Shown here: positions 25,191 to 34,459 of the stretch, piece by piece
How the letters are laid out: the number at the start of each line of letters is the position of its first letter
Position numbering within the stretch: the stretch's first letter is position 1
Position numbers and translations under genes: made by a program
Notes under the pieces: generated by a model
What the model saw: the letters and a program-made list of their open reading frames with translations, nothing else
Told to the model about the DNA's origin: nothing
Database searches by the model: none
Assembly (NCBI RefSeq): GCF_001297125.1
Contig: NZ_LHPC01000046.1
Location: forward strand, 1 to 64,000
DNA: 64,000 nucleotides
DNA from: Pseudomonas sp. RIT-PI-q
GTDB taxonomy: Bacteria > Pseudomonadota > Gammaproteobacteria > Pseudomonadales > Pseudomonadaceae
Direction: 5' to 3'

Positions 25191-26211
25191 TGTAGGAGCT
25201 GGCTTGCCAGCGAAGGCGGCATATCACCCAGCCTCAATGTTGAAGCTGATGGCCTCTTCGCTGGCAAGCCAGCTCCTACGGGTTTTGCGGTGTTTATGCG
25301 CGAAAATTTTGTGGAAAACCTTCTGTGGGAGCTGGCTTGCCAGCGAAGGCGGTTTGTCATCCAGCCTCAATGTTGAAGCTGATAGCCTCTTCGCTGGCAA
25401 GCCAGCTCCTACGGGTTTTGCGGTGTTTATGCGCGAAAATTTGTGGAAAACCTTCTGTAGGAGCTGGCTTGCCAGCGAAGGCGGTTTATCACCCAGCCTC
25501 GATGTTGAAGCTGATGGCCTCTTCGCTGGCAAGCCAGCTCCTACGGGTTTTGCGGTGTTTATGCGCGAAAATTTTGTGGAAAACCTTCTGTAGGAGCTGG
25601 CTTGCCAGCGAAGGCGGTTTGTCATCCAGCCTCAATGTTGAAGCTGATGGCCTCTTCGCTGGCAAGCCAGCTCCTACGGGTTTTGCGGTGTTTATGCGCG
25701 AAAATTTTGTGGAAAACCTTCTGTGGGAGCTGGCTTGCCAGCGAAGGCGGTTTGTCATCCAGCCTCAATGTTGAAGCTGATGGCCTCTTCGCTGGCAAGC
25801 CAGCTCCTACGGGTTTTGCGGTGTTTATGCGCGAAAATTTGTGGAAAACCTTCTGTAGGAGCTGGCTTGCCAGCGAAGGCGGTTTGTCACCCAGCCTCAA
25901 TGTTGAAGCTGATGGCCTCTTCGCTAGCAAGCCAGCTCCTACGGGTTTTGCGGTGTTTATGCGCGAAAATTTTGTGGAAAACCTTCTGTAGGAGCTGGCT
26001 TGCCAGCGAAGGCGGTTTGTCACCCAGCCTCAATGTTGAAGCTGATGGCCTCTTCGCTGGCAAGCCAGCTCCTACGGGTTTTGCGGTATTTATGCGCGAA
26101 AATTTTGTGGAAAACCTTCTGTAGGAGCTGGCTTGCCAGCGAAGGCGGTTTGTCATCCAGCCTCAATGTTGAAGCTGATGGCCTCTTCGCTGGCAAGCCA
26201 GCTCCTACAGG
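25191..26211. repeat. Tandem array of eight 133-bp units, each an inverted REP pair
   Basis: Units start at 25191, 25324, 25456, 25589, 25722, 25854, 25987 and 26120; the period is 133, or 132 where one T is lost in the AAAATTTTGTGG linker. Each unit has a forward arm (TAGGAGCTGGCTTGCCAGCG), a 33-base linker through CCAGCCTCAATGTTGAAGC, the inverted arm, then a linker with GCGGTGTTTATGCGCGAA. The last unit stops after its inverted arm. Units differ at only a few bases. The open frames across it are by-products of the repetition. Not a CRISPR: there are no unique spacers. Confidence 0.95.
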
Positions 26212-26257
26212 TGATCGGTGTGAACCCATATTTGTGGTTAGCACCGATCGGCGGTGT

Positions 26258-28351
26258 TTAGAAGCTGTAGGTTCCCGTCACGACCAGGCTACGCGGGGCG
26301 CCCGGTTGAATCTGCGCCGCACTGGTGGCCGACGAGTAATAGGTCTTGTCGCTGATGTTGTTCAGCGCCGCGCGCAAATCCCAATCCTTCTGCCGGAACC
26401 CGGCCAGTGCATCCCAACGACCATAGCCCGGCAGGACGGTGGTGTTGAGGTTGTCGGCGTAACGCTGACCCACCAGGGTCAAGCCGGTTTCGGCGTACCA
26501 GCCCATTTCCGGTTTCCAGGTCAGGAACAGGCTGCCGTTGCGCTTGGCCACGTCGCTGATGCGTTTGCCTTCAAAGCCGTTGTTGTCCTTTTCCACGGTT
26601 GCGTCTTGCACACCCACGCCACCGCGCACGTACCAGTTGCCGGCAATCTTGCCGGTGCCGGTCAGCTCGGTCCCGCGGGAACGTTGCAGGCCGCTGAGCA
26701 GGGTCACGGTTGGATCGTTCGGATCACTGGTGCGACGGTTGTAGAGTTCCAGTTCGTAGATCGCCAGCGTTGTGCTCAGGCGATCATCCAGCCAGTCGCT
26801 CTTCACGCCGATTTCTTTTTGCTTGGTCAACTCGGGACTCAAGTCATTGCTGTTACCGGCAGCGCCTGGGGTGATGCCGATCAAGCCGCCGCCGACCGGG
26901 GAAAAGGTCTTGGTCCAGGAGGCGTAGAAGGAATGATTCTGCAGCGGCGTCCAGACCAGTCCTACACGCGGGCTGGTGCTGTGGCTGTCGCGGTCTTCGG
27001 AAATGCCCCGCAGCTTGTTGGTCGACTCGATGTCGAACGTGTCGTAACGCAGACCGGCCAGCAGTTGCCATTGATCGTTCAGGCGCAGTTGATCCTGCAC
27101 ATACACCGCACGGCTTTCGACTTCGGTGTGGTTGTCACTGGACACCTGCATGCGTCCGGTGTGGCGCAGATCGCGATTCGGATTGTTCAGGTCCAGCGAC
27201 GGCACCGGTGAACTGCCCGGCCCGGAAGTGGCGGCGTTGTACAACGTGGGATCGCGGCGCTGGCTACCGATCTCGATGCCGGTCAGCAGGCGATGTTCCA
27301 GGCCGAAGGTGTCGAAACCACCTTCCAGCTCTACGTTGTTGTAGACGTTGCGGGTGGTCAGGTCTTGTTGCCAGTGTTGGCGCGTGACCTGGTTGGTCGC
27401 CGGGGTGTAGCCGGTCTGATAGGTGTTGTCGAAATCGCTGTCGAGCTTGAACACGCCGAGGGTATGGCGCAGCTGCCAGTTGTCGCTGAGTTCGTAGCTG
27501 AGTTTCGAGCGCAGGGATTGCGACTTGTCGTCGATGAAATCGTGCTCGCTGCCGTAGGTCGTCTCGCGTCCTACGTCTGCCGGGCGTCCGTTGACCCCGG
27601 GGATGCCGCGATCCGGTGTACGGTTGTAACGGCTGTATTCGTACTGCACCAGCCAGTTCAGGTCCGGCGCCAGTTGCCAGCTCATCGACGGTGCGAACAG
27701 TTGACGATTGCCGCTCACGCCGTCGCGGAAGCTGTTTTCATCCATGTTGCCCATGTTCAGACGCAAGCTGATGTTTTCGCTCGGGTCGGTGCTCAGGTCA
27801 GCGTAAAGGCTGCGCAAATCTTCGCTGCCACCTTGGGCTTCGACGGTCGAGCGACGGCCGAACTCCGGCAGTTTACTGACCCGATTGACGATCCCGCCCT
27901 GGCTGCCACGACCGTACAGTACGGCGGCCGGCCCCTTGAGGACTTCGATGCGTTCGATGTTGTGCAAGTCGCGCACGTATTGGCTGTCGTCACGAATGCC
28001 ATCGAGGTAGAAGTCGTTGCTGGCGTCGAAACCACGGATGCGCAAGCTGTCGAAACGAGTGTCGGCGCCGCTGCTGACGTTGGGGATCCCGCTCAGCGCG
28101 GTGCCCAGATCGTTGGTGCCGTAATCCATGACGTTCGCGGTTTTAATCGAGTCGATGGCTTGTGGCACGTAGCGCACGGGTGTGGCGGTGCGCGTCGCGG
28201 TGCTGGTTTCCTTGACGCGTGGGTCATCGGCTTCGGCTTCGGCGCTGATGGATGTCTCGGGTAAAACGGTGGTCGCGGCGCAGGTAAAACCAGCAGACAG
28301 AAATGCAGAAAGCCCAAGGGTAGCGGGCGTAAGGCGGAAGGGGGCAGGCAT
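26258..28351 (-). CDS. TonB-dependent siderophore receptor
   Basis: 697 residues. A signal peptide (1-25), a TonB-box region, a plug domain (about 55-165, with PQAIDSI, LRIRGFDASNDFYLDGIRD in two parts and GPAAVLYGRGSQGGIVN), then a 22-strand barrel ending in aromatic Phe (VVTGTYSF). There is no N-terminal signalling (STN) domain, so it is not a transducer. Catecholate or similar ferric siderophores are the likely cargo. A Fur-box-like sequence lies 44-62 bases upstream. The gene is monocistronic, its 3' end facing the tandem array. Confidence 0.88.
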   Translation of the reverse strand: MPAPFRLTPATLGLSAFLSAGFTCAATTVLPETSISAEAEADDPRVKETSTATRTATPVRYVPQAIDSIKTANVMDYGTNDLGTALSGIPNVSSGADTRFDSLRIRGFDASNDFYLDGIRDDSQYVRDLHNIERIEVLKGPAAVLYGRGSQGGIVNRVSKLPEFGRRSTVEAQGGSEDLRSLYADLSTDPSENISLRLNMGNMDENSFRDGVSGNRQLFAPSMSWQLAPDLNWLVQYEYSRYNRTPDRGIPGVNGRPADVGRETTYGSEHDFIDDKSQSLRSKLSYELSDNWQLRHTLGVFKLDSDFDNTYQTGYTPATNQVTRQHWQQDLTTRNVYNNVELEGGFDTFGLEHRLLTGIEIGSQRRDPTLYNAATSGPGSSPVPSLDLNNPNRDLRHTGRMQVSSDNHTEVESRAVYVQDQLRLNDQWQLLAGLRYDTFDIESTNKLRGISEDRDSHSTSPRVGLVWTPLQNHSFYASWTKTFSPVGGGLIGITPGAAGNSNDLSPELTKQKEIGVKSDWLDDRLSTTLAIYELELYNRRTSDPNDPTVTLLSGLQRSRGTELTGTGKIAGNWYVRGGVGVQDATVEKDNNGFEGKRISDVAKRNGSLFLTWKPEMGWYAETGLTLVGQRYADNLNTTVLPGYGRWDALAGFRQKDWDLRAALNNISDKTYYSSATSAAQIQPGAPRSLVVTGTYSF

Positions 28352-28394
28352 CTGAAGCGCATCCGAAAGGGTGGATAAATTCGAGGGTGCGAAT

Positions 28395-28413
28395 GGTAAT
28401 GCTTGCTATTTAC
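28395..28413 (-). promoter_or_regulatory. Fur-box-like site upstream of the TonB receptor
   Basis: Read on the minus strand, GTAAATAGCAAGCATTACC matches 12 of 19 positions of the Fur consensus GATAATGATAATCATTATC and sits in the right place, 44-62 bases before the start. Score is moderate. Confidence 0.45.
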
Positions 28414-28605
28414 TTCCGTTAATTATTCTTGAGAAGTACCGTAATTGGATTGTTTCCAATTATGTCGAGACTGTTACAGAAGTTCCGCGAGGCCATTCGA
28501 CCGATCCACGAAACAGACTGAAAGCCATTCCAGCGTTTTTCAGTAAGAGGCGAAGGACTAATCTGCCGGCATCCCGTTTTCCTATACCTTTGCCGGAGTC
28601 TTCCG

Positions 28606-29277
28606 ATGATCCTTCACTACATTTACGACCCGCTGTGCGGCTGGTGCTACGGGGCAAAACCGCTGGTGCACGCCGCCCAAACCGTGTTGCCAGTGATCGC
28701 CCACGGCGGCGGCATGATGAGCGGCGCCAACCGCCAGACAGTCTCGCCGCAGCTGCGCAATTACGTGATGCCCCACGACCGGCGCATTGCCGAGTACACC
28801 GGCCAGCCATTTGGCGAAGCGTATTTCGAAGGTTTGCTGAGGGATGACACGGCGGTTTTCGACTCCGCACCGCCGATTGCTGCCGTGCTGGCCGCCGAAC
28901 AAATCGCTGCTCGCGGGCTGGAGTTGCTGGGTCGTTTGCAGAGTGCTCACTACATGGAGGGTCGACGCATCGCCGATGAACCGGTGCTGTTCGAACTCGC
29001 CGCACACATCGGTCTGGATGCGTCCACGTTCGAAAAAGCCTTTAAACAAGCGGCCACCGATGACCACATCAAGGAAGCCCGCGCTCTTTTGGCCAGAATC
29101 GGCGGCCAGGGTTTCCCCACCTTCGCCCTGGAACAAGACGGTCAATTCACCCTGATCGACATCGGACCGTGGCTTGGCAAGCCGCAAGCGTTCGCGGAGT
29201 GGCTAAGCCAGGCGCTTCCAGCCACCGAGGTGTCTTCTCCGATTCAAGCCTGTGACCTGAATGGCTGCGCCCACTGA
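28606..29277 (+). CDS. DsbA family thioredoxin-fold protein with CGWC active site
   Basis: 223 residues and no signal peptide, so cytoplasmic. Active site Cys11-Gly-Trp-Cys14 near the N-terminus (DPLCGWCYGAKP), a helical insertion and the cis-Pro region GGQGFPTFALEQ. The family is related to FrnE/2-hydroxychromene-carboxylate isomerase-type DsbA proteins; a role as oxidoreductase is likely but the substrate is unknown. GGAG lies ten bases before the start. It ends with two further cysteines (CDLNGC). It diverges from the receptor gene. Confidence 0.75.
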   Translation: MILHYIYDPLCGWCYGAKPLVHAAQTVLPVIAHGGGMMSGANRQTVSPQLRNYVMPHDRRIAEYTGQPFGEAYFEGLLRDDTAVFDSAPPIAAVLAAEQIAARGLELLGRLQSAHYMEGRRIADEPVLFELAAHIGLDASTFEKAFKQAATDDHIKEARALLARIGGQGFPTFALEQDGQFTLIDIGPWLGKPQAFAEWLSQALPATEVSSPIQACDLNGCAH

Positions 29278-29401
29278 ACAAGTATTTTCTTAGACGATTT
29301 TCGCCTATTTAAAGACGATTCATGAAATTGACACATCGTTAAAGGCACGGCTACGATTCCGTCCTACGCCTGTGGCTAACCGCCATGACTCATAAAACAA
29401 T

Positions 29402-29442
29402 AAAAAGGCCCGCCACGATTTCCTCGTGGGCGGGCCTTTTTG
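29402..29442. terminator. Bidirectional rho-independent terminator
   Basis: AAAAGGCCCGCCACGA and TCGTGGGCGGGCCTTTTT form a long stem, with an A-run before and T-run after. It separates the DsbA-like gene from oprD. Confidence 0.85.
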
Positions 29443-29525
29443 TTTTGGGTGAAAAAAGAGTGCGATAGCGCCGTTTCAGCCGTTCGACACAGCGCGTATC
29501 AACCGGAAATAAGGAAAAAAATAAA

Positions 29526-30812
29526 ATGTTGAACAAGCGAATCAGCCTGATCGCTCTGGGGATATTGAGCGCTACACAGGCCATGGCTAACGACCAGGCC
29601 GAATCCAAGGGATTTGTTGAAGACAGCAGCCTCAAAGTGCTGCTGCGCAACGCCTACATGAACCGCGACTTCAAAGACGGCAACCCGGATAAATCCGAGT
29701 GGGGCCAAGCGGCCATCGGTACGTTCTCGTCCGGCTTCACCCAAGGCACCGTGGGTGTCGGTGTGGATGCTTTCGGCTTGTATGCACTCAATCTGGAGCG
29801 CAGTGAAGACCGTAGCGGCGCGCAAGGCATCGACTTTTTCAAAAAAGGCGCCAGCGGCGAACCGGCAGATGACCTGGCCAAGGCTGGCGCAGCCGTCAAA
29901 TTCCGTCTGTCCAGCACCACGCTGACTTACGGCGACCAGATGCCGGTGCTGCCGGTATTGAGCTACGACAACGTGCGCCTGCTGCCGGAAAGCTACACCG
30001 GCACCCTGATCACCTCCAAGGAGATCAAAGGCCTGGAACTGAACGCCGGTCGCTTCACCGCCGAATCGCGCAAAAGCGCTGAAGGCCGTGACAGCGGCGG
30101 CTTGAAGTCGATCAACGTCTTGGGCGGTAGCTACCAGTTCACCGAACAGTTCAAGGCTGCGCTGTACGCGTCCGACGTCGAAGACGTGCTGAAGAAGCAA
30201 TACGTGAACGCCAACTACGTGTTCCCGATCGACAAGGATCAGTCCCTGACCCTGGACTTCAACGGCTATCGCACCAAGCTGGATGATTCCTACGTCCGCG
30301 ATAACGGTCTCACCGGCGATGACAACAAGATCTGGAGCCTGGCGGCCACCTTCGCCACCGGCCCGCACTCGTTCATCCTCGGCTACCAGCGCAGCACCGG
30401 CGACAGCAACCTGGGCTACCCGTACGGCGGCTACCAGAAGGATCAAGGTCGTATTGGTGACGGCGGCAACACCATCTACCTGTCCAACTCCTACTGGTCC
30501 GACTTCAACGCCGAAGACGAACGCAGCTGGCAGCTGGGCTACGGCCTCGACTTCAGCACCTTCGGTGTGCCAGGCCTGAGCTACAACTTCGCCTACGTGC
30601 GCGGTGACAACATCACCACGTCCACCAGCGAAGGCGGTACTGAGCGCGAAATCTTCAACCAGTTCAAATACGTCGTGCAAAGCGGCCCGGCCAAAGACCT
30701 GAGCGTGAAACTGCGCAGCTCGATCCTGCGCGTGTCGCAGAAATCCAGCGAGTACAACGTCAGCGGCAACGAAGTGCGTGTGTTCGTGGATTACCCAATC
30801 AACATTTTCTGA
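29526..30812 (+). CDS. OprD family outer membrane porin
   Basis: 428 residues. Signal peptide 1-21 (ending AMA), then an 18-strand OprD-type barrel: FVEDSSLKVLLRNAYMNRDF near the start, the loop GAQGIDFFKKGASGEPADDL, and a C-terminal Phe (DYPINIF). OprD porins take up one class of small carboxylates or basic amino acids. It lies just before the four-carbon sugar acid operon and could be its outer membrane entry route, but a terminator separates them. Confidence 0.88.
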   Translation: MLNKRISLIALGILSATQAMANDQAESKGFVEDSSLKVLLRNAYMNRDFKDGNPDKSEWGQAAIGTFSSGFTQGTVGVGVDAFGLYALNLERSEDRSGAQGIDFFKKGASGEPADDLAKAGAAVKFRLSSTTLTYGDQMPVLPVLSYDNVRLLPESYTGTLITSKEIKGLELNAGRFTAESRKSAEGRDSGGLKSINVLGGSYQFTEQFKAALYASDVEDVLKKQYVNANYVFPIDKDQSLTLDFNGYRTKLDDSYVRDNGLTGDDNKIWSLAATFATGPHSFILGYQRSTGDSNLGYPYGGYQKDQGRIGDGGNTIYLSNSYWSDFNAEDERSWQLGYGLDFSTFGVPGLSYNFAYVRGDNITTSTSEGGTEREIFNQFKYVVQSGPAKDLSVKLRSSILRVSQKSSEYNVSGNEVRVFVDYPINIF

Positions 30813-30856
30813 TGATCGGTTAAAGCATCTAGGCCTGATTCAAGGCTGAGTAAAAC

Positions 30857-30883
30857 AAGCCCCGACTGGTTCGGGGCTTTTTT
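30857..30883 (+). terminator. Rho-independent terminator of oprD
   Basis: AAGCCCCGA and TCGGGGCTT flank CTGGT, with a T-run. Confidence 0.85.
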
Positions 30884-30958
30884 ATGCGCGCCGCAAGGCT
30901 CTAGCCTGCGTCACCGGACGATTCGAGTCGCGTACCACTCGCAGATTACCCACCCAGA

Positions 30959-31057
30959 ATGATCGAAACGATCATTTGAATGATTGGTTTGCGCAAATAA
31001 AACCAATACCCTAAGATAAAGTTGACTGAAATAATCATTGAATGATCGGTTCAGTCA
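30959..31057. promoter_or_regulatory. Operator cluster before the sugar acid operon
   Basis: Four symmetric or repeated elements: perfect palindrome ATGATCGAAACGATCAT (30959-30975); direct repeats TTGAATGATYGGTTY at 30976-30990 and 31038-31052; inverted ATTGGTTT (30983-30990) and AAACCAAT (31000-31007); inverted TGACTGAA (31023-31030) and TTCAGTCA (31050-31057) around ATCATTGAATGAT. A TTTGCG-18-TAAGAT pair (30988, 31012) could be the promoter. The DeoR protein at 34460 is the natural candidate binder. Confidence 0.55.
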
Positions 31058-31106
31058 GTTTCGAGGTGAAACACGTCTTACCCAACAATTATAAAAGGAG
31101 ACCCTC

Positions 31107-32120
31107 GTGGCCCAGATCCCTATCAAGCGCACCATTGAACGCATTCCGGGCGGCATGATGATCGTGCCCCTGCTGATCGGTTCGCTGGTGGCAACCTTCC
31201 TGCCCGACACGCCCAAATTTTTCGGCTCATTCACCAATGCACTGTTCACCGGGGCGTTACCCATCCTCGCGGTGTTCTACGTCTGCATGGGCGCGAGCAT
31301 CAACATCAAGTCCACGCCTTACCTGCTCAAAAAGGGCGGAACGCTGCTGGCGACCAAGGTCGGCATCGCCGTGCTGATTGGTATTGTGCTTGGGCACTTT
31401 CTGGGCGAGCAGCCGATTTCCTCGGGTCTCTTCGCCGGCATATCGACACTGGCGGTCGTCGCTGCGATGAACGACACCAACGGCGGCTTGTACATGGCGC
31501 TGATGGGGCAATACGGTCGCTCCGAAGATGTCGGCGCGTACTCGGTCATGTCGCTGGAGTCCGGTCCTTTTCTGACGATGGTGACGCTGGGCATCGCCGG
31601 CCTGTCGGCATTCCCATGGCCAACGCTGGTGGGCAGCATTCTGCCGCTGGCCCTCGGCATGCTGCTGGGCAATCTCGACCGTGACATGCGCGACTTTCTG
31701 GCCAAGGCTGTTCCGGTGATGATCCCGTTCTTCGCCTTGGCACTCGGTGCCAGCCTGGATTTGCATAACGTCTGGCAGGCCGGTTTGCTCGGTCTCGGCA
31801 TGGGTGTTGCGGTGGTTGTGCTGACCGGCATCCCGCTGTTCTTCGCCGACCGTTTGACCGGTGGCACTGGCGTCGCCGGTGTTGCTGCGGCCACCACCGC
31901 GGGGAACGCTGCCGCCGTGCCCGCGCTGATCGCGGCGGCCAATCCGGTGTACGCCGAAGCCGCCAAGAGTGCGACCATTCTGGTAGCGGCGTGTGTCGTA
32001 GTGACTGCGATCCTCGCACCGCTGCTTACTGCCGCTGTCGCCAAGCGTGTGCAGCAGCGTAATCCCGTCGTCATACCGGACCCGGAGATCGAGCCGCAAA
32101 AGCAGGAGGCCTTGCGATGA
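31107..32120 (+). CDS. KdgT family sugar acid permease
   Basis: 337 residues, about ten membrane helices. Belongs to the 2-keto-3-deoxygluconate permease family (IPGGMMIVPLLIGSL, AAMNDTNGGLYMALMGQYG, GTGVAGVAAATTAGNAAAVP). The name comes from the family, but the next genes process four-carbon sugar acids, so D-threonate or a relative is a likelier substrate here. AGGAG precedes the start. First gene of a tightly packed operon; it overlaps the kinase gene by four bases. Confidence 0.85.
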   Translation: MAQIPIKRTIERIPGGMMIVPLLIGSLVATFLPDTPKFFGSFTNALFTGALPILAVFYVCMGASINIKSTPYLLKKGGTLLATKVGIAVLIGIVLGHFLGEQPISSGLFAGISTLAVVAAMNDTNGGLYMALMGQYGRSEDVGAYSVMSLESGPFLTMVTLGIAGLSAFPWPTLVGSILPLALGMLLGNLDRDMRDFLAKAVPVMIPFFALALGASLDLHNVWQAGLLGLGMGVAVVVLTGIPLFFADRLTGGTGVAGVAAATTAGNAAAVPALIAAANPVYAEAAKSATILVAACVVVTAILAPLLTAAVAKRVQQRNPVVIPDPEIEPQKQEALR

Positions 32121-33397
32121 GGATTCTGATCATCGCAGACGACCTGTCGGGCGCGGCGGATTGCGCCATCGGTTTTGCGACGGCGGGGCTGCCAACGGGG
32201 GTCACGCTGGACCCCTTGAATGACAAGGCCGCCGCGCAAGTGATCGCCGCCGATACCGACACCCGGCGCCTCTCACCGGCGCATGCCGCCGAGCGCACCG
32301 TCGCCGCATTCAAGGCACTGCACCAACCCGGGCAGCGGCTGTACAAGAAAATCGATTCGACTTTACGGGGCAACTGGGCGGCGGAAGTCGCTGCCCTGCA
32401 ACCGCTGGCGGGCCTGGCCATCGTCGCCCCGGCGTTCCCCGCCACCGGGCGCACGCTGCGCGGCGGTCGGGTGTTTGTGAACGGCCAACCGCTGGAAACC
32501 ACCGACACCTGGAAACTGGAAAACGCCGACCGCCCGGCCGACGTCGAAGCGATGCTCGTCGACGCCGGCCTGATTACTGCGAAGCTTGACCTCGACACCT
32601 TGCGCGGCAATGAAAGTGCACTCGCAAGCCGCATTGCCGAGGTCGCCCGCAGCGGCACGCAAGCGTTGATCGTCGATGCACAAACTGAAGATGACTTGCT
32701 GACGTTGGCGCGGATGACTGCGTCGATGGAGCAGCCGTTGTTCTGGATCGGCTCGGGTGGCCTGGCTCGAGAAATTGCCGGGCTTGCTGATTTCTCTGAA
32801 GTACGGGTTACAACCATCGAACCTGACGCCATCGAAAAAAGTCAGGCACCGATTTTGATACTGGTGGGCAGCCTGTCCGGTGTCTGCGAGCGCCAATGCG
32901 CACTGCTCAAGGAGCGTGGCGGGGTCAGTGAATTGGTCATCCCGCCAGAAGTCCTGCGCCAAGGTACGACGCATAGCGATTGGGCGCTCTGGCAAGCGCG
33001 TATCGGCGAGCAACTGGACGGCTGGAGCGACCTGCTGTTGCGCATCGGCCGCGACGAGGCGTTTGATCCCCAGGAGGGCGCGCAACTCTCGACCCTGCTG
33101 GCCGCGCTGGTGGAACCGCACTTCGCCAAGGTCGGCGGTCTGATCGCCACGGGCGGCGAGACGGCGCGGGCCATATTGACCACTGTCGGCATCGACAGCC
33201 TGCAACTGATGACGGAAATCGAAGCCGGCGTGGCCTACGCCCGCCCGACCGTTTCCCGGCAGGGCCATCGTCCCGGCATTGTTACCAAGGCAGGCGCGTT
33301 CGGCACCGATCACGCGTTGTATGCGGCATGGCAACACTTGAGCGATAGCGCCGATCGCTCCCAGCCCAAACGCCCACGAATCCAAGGACTCGAATGA
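32117..33397 (+). CDS. Four-carbon acid sugar kinase (DtnK/OtnK family)
   Basis: 426 residues of the DUF1537 two-domain kinases. N-terminal ILIIADDLSGAADCA and KKIDSTLRGNW bind the sugar acid; C-terminal VGSLSGVCERQC and GLIATGGETARAIL bind ATP. Next to PdxA2, the expected reaction is D-threonate (or D-erythronate) to its 4-phosphate. ATG overlaps the permease stop and its own stop overlaps the next start, so translation is coupled. Specificity is inferred from context. Confidence 0.85.
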   Translation: MRILIIADDLSGAADCAIGFATAGLPTGVTLDPLNDKAAAQVIAADTDTRRLSPAHAAERTVAAFKALHQPGQRLYKKIDSTLRGNWAAEVAALQPLAGLAIVAPAFPATGRTLRGGRVFVNGQPLETTDTWKLENADRPADVEAMLVDAGLITAKLDLDTLRGNESALASRIAEVARSGTQALIVDAQTEDDLLTLARMTASMEQPLFWIGSGGLAREIAGLADFSEVRVTTIEPDAIEKSQAPILILVGSLSGVCERQCALLKERGGVSELVIPPEVLRQGTTHSDWALWQARIGEQLDGWSDLLLRIGRDEAFDPQEGAQLSTLLAALVEPHFAKVGGLIATGGETARAILTTVGIDSLQLMTEIEAGVAYARPTVSRQGHRPGIVTKAGAFGTDHALYAAWQHLSDSADRSQPKRPRIQGLE

Positions 33398-34404
33398 ACA
33401 TTATGAGCAACTACCTTCCCATCATCGGCATCACCATGGGCGACGCTACAGGTGTCGGCCCGGAAATCATCGTCAAGAGCCTGACTCACGACATCGTCTA
33501 CCAACAATGCCGGCCGCTGGTGATCGGCGATGCCCGTCGCCTCGAGCAGGCCAATGTCATCGTCGGTGGCAGCGCCAAAGTGCGCCGCATCAAGGACGCC
33601 TCCGAGGCGCAATACGAGGCCGGCACCATTGATTGCATCGACCTCGATCTGATTCCCGAGGACCTGCCGTTCGGCGAGCTGTCGCCCATCGCCGGTGACG
33701 CTGCCTATCAATACATCGCCCGTGCCGTGCAACTCGCCGAGGCCAGCCAGATCGACGCGATCTGCACCGCGCCGCTGAACAAGGAAGCGTTGCACGCCGG
33801 TGGCCACAAGTACCCCGGCCACACCGAAATGCTCGCGCACCTGACCAACGTCGATGAAGTCTCGATGATGCTGGTGGCGCCGCAACTGCGGGTGATCCAC
33901 GTCACGACTCACATCGGCATTATCGACGCGATCCGCAAGATCGAGCCGGGCCTGGTCCAGCGCACCATCGAACGTGGCAACGCGACTTTGATCAAGGCTG
34001 GTATCGCCAAGCCGCGCATTGGCGTGTGCGGGATCAATCCGCATGCTGGTGAAAACGGTTTGTTCGGGTATGGCGAAGAGGAAGAAAAAATCATTCCTGC
34101 GGTGAAGTTGTTGCAGGAACGCGGCCTAGATGTCACCGGCCCGCTGCCCGCCGACACGCTGTTTTTCCGTGCCGGTCGCGGCGACTTCGATCTGGTGGTC
34201 GCGATGTATCACGATCAGGGCCACGGCCCGGTCAAAGTGCTGGGGCTTGAAGCGGGCGTAAACGTGACCGTCGGCCTGGACGTGATCCGCACATCGGTCG
34301 ATCACGGCACCGCGTTCGACATCGCCGGCAAGGGCATCGCCGATGAACGCAGCCTGCTCGAAGCGTTGCGCCAGGGTGCGGAGCTTGCCACGCGACGGGG
34401 ATGA
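33394..34404 (+). CDS. pdxA2: 4-phospho-D-threonate 3-dehydrogenase PdxA2
   Basis: 336 residues, PdxA family. TMGDATGVGPEI starts it; the metal-binding His residues lie in GHTEMLAHLTN and MYHDQGHGPVK; GLDVIRTSVDHGTAFDIAG closes the active site. PdxA2 oxidises and decarboxylates 4-phospho-D-threonate to dihydroxyacetone phosphate, which completes the pathway started by the kinase. Its place in a catabolic operon, away from ksgA/apaG, argues against the pyridoxine enzyme PdxA. A second in-frame ATG four codons in is an alternative start. Confidence 0.88.
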   Translation: MNIMSNYLPIIGITMGDATGVGPEIIVKSLTHDIVYQQCRPLVIGDARRLEQANVIVGGSAKVRRIKDASEAQYEAGTIDCIDLDLIPEDLPFGELSPIAGDAAYQYIARAVQLAEASQIDAICTAPLNKEALHAGGHKYPGHTEMLAHLTNVDEVSMMLVAPQLRVIHVTTHIGIIDAIRKIEPGLVQRTIERGNATLIKAGIAKPRIGVCGINPHAGENGLFGYGEEEEKIIPAVKLLQERGLDVTGPLPADTLFFRAGRGDFDLVVAMYHDQGHGPVKVLGLEAGVNVTVGLDVIRTSVDHGTAFDIAGKGIADERSLLEALRQGAELATRRG

Positions 34405-34459
34405 GGCGCACGGGCGCTGTCGTGTAAGATCGACCACCGCCCACAGCCCGAGACCCGCC

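Noticed and set aside
25300..25320. TGTGGAAAA in each tandem unit as DnaA boxes
   Set aside because: It differs from the consensus in a key position and occurs only as part of the repeat linker; no other origin features are present.
25126..26156. Several overlapping open frames of 60-150 codons on both strands, at first sight a repeat-protein family
   Set aside because: They arise from the 133-bp tandem REP units; the encoded peptides simply repeat with the DNA period and have no ribosome binding sites.
25191..26211. CRISPR-like array
   Set aside because: The repeated unit is 133 bp with no unique spacers, each unit is an inverted REP pair, and no cas genes are nearby.
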